64,000 nucleotides of DNA. Source: Schauerella fraxinea. GTDB lineage: Bacteria > Pseudomonadota > Gammaproteobacteria > Burkholderiales > Burkholderiaceae_B. The stretch covers positions 1 to 64,000 of the forward strand of contig JAVDKK010000003.1 in assembly GCA_030849945.1 (NCBI GenBank). Direction: 5' to 3'. The translations under genes and the position numbers were made by a program. Every line of letters begins with the position of its first letter. Within the stretch, counting starts at the first letter, position 1. The notes below the pieces were generated by a model. The model was not told where the DNA came from, searched no databases, and saw only the letters and a list, made by a program, of their open reading frames with translations. This document shows, one piece after another, positions 59,883 to 64,000 of the stretch.

Positions 59883-61478
59883 ATGAAGACGCAAGTCGCA
59901 GGCGGACGCCTGATCGACCCAGCGAGCGGCGTGGATGCCGTGGCGGATATCTGGATTGCCGACGGCGTCATCGTCGGCATCGGCGCACGCCCGCCGGGCT
60001 TCGAGGCCGATCAACGCATCGATGCAGCGGGGCGCTGCGTGCTGCCGGGGTTGGTGGATCTGTCCTTCACCCCAGGGCCTCAACACGACTGGCAAGGCGC
60101 TTTCGCAGGCGGCATTACTACGGTGGCGGTCGCGGACGAAGCGGGAGAGGCGGGAGATGCGAATGCTGCGTCTGAGTCGCGAGCGCCGGCGTTAGGATCT
60201 GCGTCGTCTGGGTCTTCATCGGACGCCGCGGTGCTGCCGTCGGCAGACGAGCCGATAGCGTCGAAAGCGAGGTCGCCTGTGGCGTCGGGAGGCATCGCGC
60301 CTGGATCGGGTGTCGTCGGCAGGGCGTCGAATCGATCGTTCGCGCCCCGCATATTGCGCGTTGGACCGATGTGCTCGAGCGTTTCAGGCCAACAGTTATC
60401 CGATTTCGGGCGGTTGCGGCAGACTGGATGTATTGCGTGGTCGCCCGGCAGGCCTTCTAGCAGTTCGGCTGCGACGACCACATCTGATGTTGCCGCCGGT
60501 CGCGGTCTCGACGGGAACGAACCCACCGGTCGGGGCCACCCTCAAAGCACTTACGGCCAAAGCACTTACGGCCAAAGCATTTACGGCCAAAGCATTTACG
60601 GCCAAAGTACCGGTCGCCCCGGGAGCGCTGGCGCCGACCCCCACCTGCTCTGGCGCGCCATGCAGTACGCCCGCGGACTGGGCGGCGCATTGTGGTTGCC
60701 GCCAGTTGACGCCGCGCTGGCGCGAGGCGGTGTGGCAGGAGCCGGTGCTTACGCCGCGCGGCTGGCGCTTGATAGCGTGCCCGTCGTGGCTGAAACCTTG
60801 GCGTTGGCGCAGATTTTCGCGCTGCAGCGCGATACCGGTGCGCGCGTGCACCTGTCGCAGATCACCAGTGCCGAAGGCGTGGCGCTCGTGCGCGATGCCA
60901 AGCGCGAGGGGTTGCCCATTACTTGCGATGTGGCGGCTCACCATCTGCATGTGATCGATCTGGACATCGGGTTCTACGACCCGCGATACCGGCTCGATCC
61001 CTCGCTACGCGGCTCGCGCGATCGCGATGCGCTGCGTGCGGGGTTGGCGGACGACACCATCGATGCCGTGTGCTCGCATCATCGTGTGGTCGCCGCCGAG
61101 CACGCGGATGCGCCGTTTGCCTATGCGGGCGCAGGCGCGGCCGATGGTCCGCTCCTGGCGTCGCTGGTGCTCAAGTGGGCACGGGAAACCGGCGTCGTAC
61201 CGCTGCAGGCGCTGGCCAAAATCACAACGGGCCCGGCGGCGGTCGTTGCCGCCACGCAACCGGCCTTGCCGCGTGCGGGACGGTTGGAAGTGGGTGTGCC
61301 GGCGGATTTCTGCCTGTTCGATATCGACGATTTCTGGTTGGTGCCCGCCGGCGAGGCGCGTGGCGCCGCGCCAGGCACGACCTTTTACGGGCGCACGCCG
61401 TTTTCCGGCATGCCAATGACGGGTCGCGTGACTGCGACCTATATCCACGGAGAGTGTGTATGGCGGGCGGCGCAATGA
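59883..61478 (+). CDS. pyrX: Dihydroorotase-like protein, non-catalytic, with a large low-complexity insertion
   Basis: A 531-residue amidohydrolase-fold protein related to the inactive PyrC' (PyrX) that forms a scaffold with PyrB in Pseudomonas. The usual metal HxH (HLHLRDG in PyrC) is absent; the start reads GLVDLSFTPGP. The usual DHTP-like aspartate segment reads CSHHRV. The C-terminus FYGRTPFSGMPMTGRVTATYIHGE is typical of the family. Relatives are about 420 residues. The extra length is a low-complexity insertion (about 85-245) containing four YGQ repeats. It follows pyrB after 64 bases. The start is ATG 59883, with GGAGG at 59870-59874. Confidence 0.85.
   Translation: MKTQVAGGRLIDPASGVDAVADIWIADGVIVGIGARPPGFEADQRIDAAGRCVLPGLVDLSFTPGPQHDWQGAFAGGITTVAVADEAGEAGDANAASESRAPALGSASSGSSSDAAVLPSADEPIASKARSPVASGGIAPGSGVVGRASNRSFAPRILRVGPMCSSVSGQQLSDFGRLRQTGCIAWSPGRPSSSSAATTTSDVAAGRGLDGNEPTGRGHPQSTYGQSTYGQSIYGQSIYGQSTGRPGSAGADPHLLWRAMQYARGLGGALWLPPVDAALARGGVAGAGAYAARLALDSVPVVAETLALAQIFALQRDTGARVHLSQITSAEGVALVRDAKREGLPITCDVAAHHLHVIDLDIGFYDPRYRLDPSLRGSRDRDALRAGLADDTIDAVCSHHRVVAAEHADAPFAYAGAGAADGPLLASLVLKWARETGVVPLQALAKITTGPAAVVAATQPALPRAGRLEVGVPADFCLFDIDDFWLVPAGEARGAAPGTTFYGRTPFSGMPMTGRVTATYIHGECVWRAAQ
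60544..60603 (+). repeat. 15-bp tandem repeat in pyrX, four units
   Basis: Four units of AAAGCACTTACGGCC (C or T at the variable position) run without gaps and encode STYGQ or SIYGQ repeats, in frame. Confidence 0.92.
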
Positions 61479-62380
61479 GCGTTGTATGGTTCGTGGCCCG
61501 AATGGCGTTGTTGCTGCCGCTCCTTGTAGTGGGGCTGTTGTGCGTGGGCGTGGTGTATCCGCTCCTGAGCGTGGCGGGGCGTTGTCGCCTCAATCGACGG
61601 TGGTCGCGGTTGTTGCTGGCCGTATGCGGCATCCGCGTGCGGGCGGCCGGCGAGCCGATCCTGGACGGCCCGGTGCTGTACGTCGCCAACCACGTGTCGT
61701 GGATCGATATTTTCGTCATGAATTCGGTGCGCGCCACGGCGTTCATCGCCAAGAGCGAAATTCGTGCGTGGCCGGTAATCGGCTATCTGGTGGCGGGCGC
61801 GGGCACGCTCTTCATCCAGCGGGGCCAGCGTCACGCGGTCCATGCCGTGAGCGAAGCGATGCAGGCGCGGTTCGCGCAAGGCGAAGCGTTGGGGCTGTTT
61901 CCTGAAGGAACGACGTCACTCGGCGACGATCTGCTGCCCTTTCATGCCAGTTTGTTTGAGCCGGTCCGGTTTGCGGCGGTACCCGTACAGCCGCTGGCAA
62001 TGCAGTTCCGCCAGCATGGCAAGCGCAGCAGTACGGCCGCGTTCGTGGGTGAAGAAACCTTGGTGGCCAATCTGTGGCGGGTGCTGGGATCGCGGGGGCT
62101 GTCGGTAGACATCATCTATCTGCCGCCGCTTGACCTGAGCGCGGACGGGGCAACGGCCATGGCGCAGGCGGCGGAATTGAAGCCGGCGACGCAAACCCCA
62201 CCGGCAACGCAAACTCCGCCTGCAACGGAAATATCGCCTGCAACGGAAATATCGCCTGCAACGGAAATATCGCCTGTCACGCAGACATCGCCGAACGCAA
62301 AGGCCGCGTGCGCCGTCGCGCCGCGCGCTGTATTGTCGGAACGGGCTCGCCACGCGATCGCGCGTGGCCTCAACGGCTAA
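61475..62380 (+). CDS. plsC: 1-Acyl-sn-glycerol-3-phosphate acyltransferase
   Basis: A 301-residue membrane-bound acyltransferase that makes phosphatidic acid. It has an N-terminal membrane helix (about 8-32), the HX4D catalytic motif NHVSWID (His73, Asp78), FIQRGQR, and FPEGT. ATG 61475 overlaps the pyrX stop (ATGA). The C-terminal part (about 237-272) is six six-residue repeats PATQTP / PATEIS encoded by 18-bp units; relatives end before this region, so the tail is probably dispensable. Confidence 0.9.
   Translation: MSVVWFVARMALLLPLLVVGLLCVGVVYPLLSVAGRCRLNRRWSRLLLAVCGIRVRAAGEPILDGPVLYVANHVSWIDIFVMNSVRATAFIAKSEIRAWPVIGYLVAGAGTLFIQRGQRHAVHAVSEAMQARFAQGEALGLFPEGTTSLGDDLLPFHASLFEPVRFAAVPVQPLAMQFRQHGKRSSTAAFVGEETLVANLWRVLGSRGLSVDIIYLPPLDLSADGATAMAQAAELKPATQTPPATQTPPATEISPATEISPATEISPVTQTSPNAKAACAVAPRAVLSERARHAIARGLNG
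62183..62290 (+). repeat. 18-bp tandem repeat in the plsC tail, six units
   Basis: Six in-frame 18-base units; the three central copies (62219-62272) are exact copies of CCTGCAACGGAAATATCG. They encode PATEIS, flanked by PATQTP and PVTQTS variants. Confidence 0.93.
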
Positions 62381-62480
62381 CGCTGGACGGCTGCGCGGCG
62401 ATCGAGCTCGCGCTCAGCGCCCGTCAACGTGACGAGGCGGCTGACTTGGCACGGTCTCGCCGCCGCTACCGGCATCGCAA

Positions 62481-63314
62481 TCAATGATCGTGCGGATCGA
62501 GTGACGATTCGCAATCGATTTGCACCAGCTTGTGATCTTGCAGGCGCATGGCCGTGAGCTGGCCGCCCCACACGCAGCCCGTATCCAGGCAGATCGCATC
62601 CGAGCGGATCATCAGGCCCAAGGTGGACCAGTGGCCGAAGACGACCGTGATGTCTTTTGTGGCGCGGCGGGGCACGTCGAACCACGGCACCAGACCTGCG
62701 GGCCAAGCCCCCGGGGTGACCTTGGTGTCGAATTCCATGTGACCGGCCGGCGTGCACATGCGCATGCGGGTAAACGCATTGATGATGACGCGCAGGCGCT
62801 TGCTGCCCTTGAAGTCGTCCTTCCAATTGACCGGCCCGTTGCCATACATCTTCTGCAGCACTTTCTGCCAGTTGGGGCCGCGCAACGCTTCCTGCACTTC
62901 GCCAGCCAGGGCGAGGGTTTTGTCCACATCCCACTTGGCGAGCGTCCCGGCATGCACCAGCAGGTGGCCTTGCGCGAAATGTGCCAGCGGCCGGTTGCGC
63001 AACCAGTCGATTAGCTCATCGCGATCGGGCGCGCGCAGGATGTCGTCGATGGTGTCCGATTTGCCGGGCCGGCGCACGCCCGCGGCGGCGGCGAGCAGAT
63101 GTAGATCGTGATTGCCCAGCACGGCCACGGCGCGGTCGCCCAGCGCCTTGATCCGCCGCAGCGACGCCAGCGATTGTGGGCCGCGATTGACGAGGTCGCC
63201 CGCAAACCAGAAGCGCGCGTCGGGTTCGGCGGCAAGGTCGGGATGCGCCAGCAGTTGATCGAGAGAATCGCAGCAGCCTTGTATGTCGCCAATCATCCAA
63301 ATACTTGACGTCAT
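62481..63314 (-). CDS. apaH: Symmetrical diadenosine tetraphosphate hydrolase
   Basis: ApaH splits Ap4A into two ADP and also removes Np4 caps from RNA. The 277-residue metallophosphatase has GDIQGC (9-14), GDLVNRGP, GNHD and FGHWSTLG, the standard set. ATG 63314 overlaps the lptG stop (ATGA); the longer open frame upstream is antisense sequence inside lptG. It is convergent with plsC, with 100 bases between them and no clear terminator. Confidence 0.95.
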   Translation of the reverse strand: MTSSIWMIGDIQGCCDSLDQLLAHPDLAAEPDARFWFAGDLVNRGPQSLASLRRIKALGDRAVAVLGNHDLHLLAAAAGVRRPGKSDTIDDILRAPDRDELIDWLRNRPLAHFAQGHLLVHAGTLAKWDVDKTLALAGEVQEALRGPNWQKVLQKMYGNGPVNWKDDFKGSKRLRVIINAFTRMRMCTPAGHMEFDTKVTPGAWPAGLVPWFDVPRRATKDITVVFGHWSTLGLMIRSDAICLDTGCVWGGQLTAMRLQDHKLVQIDCESSLDPHDH

Positions 63315-64000
63315 ACGGCAGCCTTTCTCCACGGCCAGCGGCGCTGCACCAGATTGGCAATGGCGTGTCGGGACTCCATGCGGGTCAGCGCGCCCAAGGC
63401 CAGCAACAACGCGCCCACGTTCGGCCCGATCGCCGTCACCCATGGCGGCCACTTGCTGAGCATCCCCACATTCAGCGCCAGTTGGTTGATCATGAAGAAG
63501 CCGACGCCCAGCAAAATGCCCACAAATACCTTTGCGCCGACGCCGCCACGGCGGGTTTGCATAAAGGCAATCGGCGCGGCGATCGTCATCATGACCAGCA
63601 GCGTGAACGGATAGACCAGCTTGCGCCACAGTGCGACGACCTGCCGCTCGGACGACAACTGATTGACGTGCAGATAATCGATGTAGTCGATCAGCGTGGC
63701 CATGGACATGCGTTCGGGCGTCAGTACGCGCGCCAGCAGGCGCTCGCCGGTGAGCGAACTGCCAAACGCAATATTGGGCACGCGATCGACCGACAGCAGC
63801 GTTTCGCGATCGGGTTCAGCATCGCTCAAGGCATCGATGGCGTTGGGCTTGAGCCGGTTGGCGGTGACGTTTTCCATCACAAACTTGCCGTCGTTGAACC
63901 GGCCGCGTTCGGCGACAGACATTGAAAGCAACTGCTGACCTTTGTCGAACTCGTACGTGTTCACACCGGAGACCTGACCGCTGGCGAGCAGCTTGGCGAC
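63311..64000 (-). CDS. lptG: Lipopolysaccharide export permease LptG, C-terminal part
   Basis: The gene enters from beyond the window edge, so its start is not seen; 229 residues are visible. LptG and LptF form the inner-membrane part of the LptBFG exporter that lifts LPS out of the membrane. The visible part includes the end of the beta-jystery-like periplasmic domain and the last three membrane helices, with LWRKLVYPFTLLVMMTIAAP and GGVGAKVFVGILLGVGFFMINQL, typical of LptG rather than LptF. It is translationally coupled to apaH. Confidence 0.9.
   Translation of the reverse strand, partial: VAKLLASGQVSGVNTYEFDKGQQLLSMSVAERGRFNDGKFVMENVTANRLKPNAIDALSDAEPDRETLLSVDRVPNIAFGSSLTGERLLARVLTPERMSMATLIDYIDYLHVNQLSSERQVVALWRKLVYPFTLLVMMTIAAPIAFMQTRRGGVGAKVFVGILLGVGFFMINQLALNVGMLSKWPPWVTAIGPNVGALLLALGALTRMESRHAIANLVQRRWPWRKAAV

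Noticed and set aside
60544..60603. Possible CRISPR-like array in the repeats
   Set aside because: Units of 14-18 bases are directly adjacent, with no spacers, and no cas genes are in the window. The same applies to the arrays at 4421, 33365 and 62183.

Overview
The window is high-GC chromosomal DNA that most resembles a betaproteobacterium of the Burkholderiales, probably Alcaligenaceae (relatives of Bordetella and Achromobacter). This is an inference from gene order and from the MurE-MurF fusion, which is known from Bordetella; no 16S rRNA gene is present. Almost all genes belong to well-known families. No tRNA or rRNA gene, CRISPR array, insertion sequence or prophage was seen.

Layout. 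1-7.1 kb: a small membrane protein, a SWIB-domain protein, an M20 amidohydrolase, dihydroorotase PyrC, the ABC-F ATPase Uup and RNase P RNA. 7.3-26 kb: a complete division and cell wall (dcw) cluster, mraZ-rsmH-ftsL-ftsI-murE/F-mraY-murD-ftsW-murG-murC-ddlB-ftsQ-ftsA-ftsZ, followed by lpxC. Most of its genes are joined by ATGA-type overlaps. A promoter with a 10-bp-periodic MraZ repeat array precedes it. 26-31.2 kb: a DciA-like gene, an M23 peptidase, secA and a VOC protein. 31.2-36.9 kb: a divergent MFS/TetR pair with a perfect 14-bp palindrome between them, then argJ, a DUF815 ATPase and a Nudix-ThiE fusion as a leftward run.

36.9-54.4 kb is the accessory metabolic region. It holds a MarR regulator, a kynurenine-formamidase-like hydrolase, a five-gene branched-chain-type ABC importer, a PAS/GGDEF/EAL protein, and a seven-gene operon. 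The operon encodes a flavin monooxygenase/old-yellow-enzyme fusion, an SDR, an enoyl-CoA hydratase, an acyl-CoA dehydrogenase, an aryl-CoA ligase, a thioesterase and a RidA protein. Together these look like aerobic anthranilate (2-aminobenzoate) degradation through its CoA thioester. The importer and the catabolic operon share a similar 20-bp palindromic site in their promoters, which suggests one MarR regulon.

54.5-64 kb: hemL, thiE and a degenerate thiD run leftward. Rubredoxin, algH, ruvX, a pyrB/pyrX pair and plsC run rightward. apaH and the end of lptG run leftward to the window edge. The pyrB/pyrX pair is unusual: the aspartate carbamoyltransferase homologue has lost nearly all recognisable active-site motifs, its dihydroorotase-like partner also lacks the metal site, and both contain low-complexity insertions.

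A recurring oddity is short tandem repeats of 14-18 bp. They lie between genes (after pyrC, and between ftsA and ftsZ) and inside genes (the TetR tail, pyrB, pyrX and the PlsC tail). Inside genes the units are multiples of three and stay in frame.
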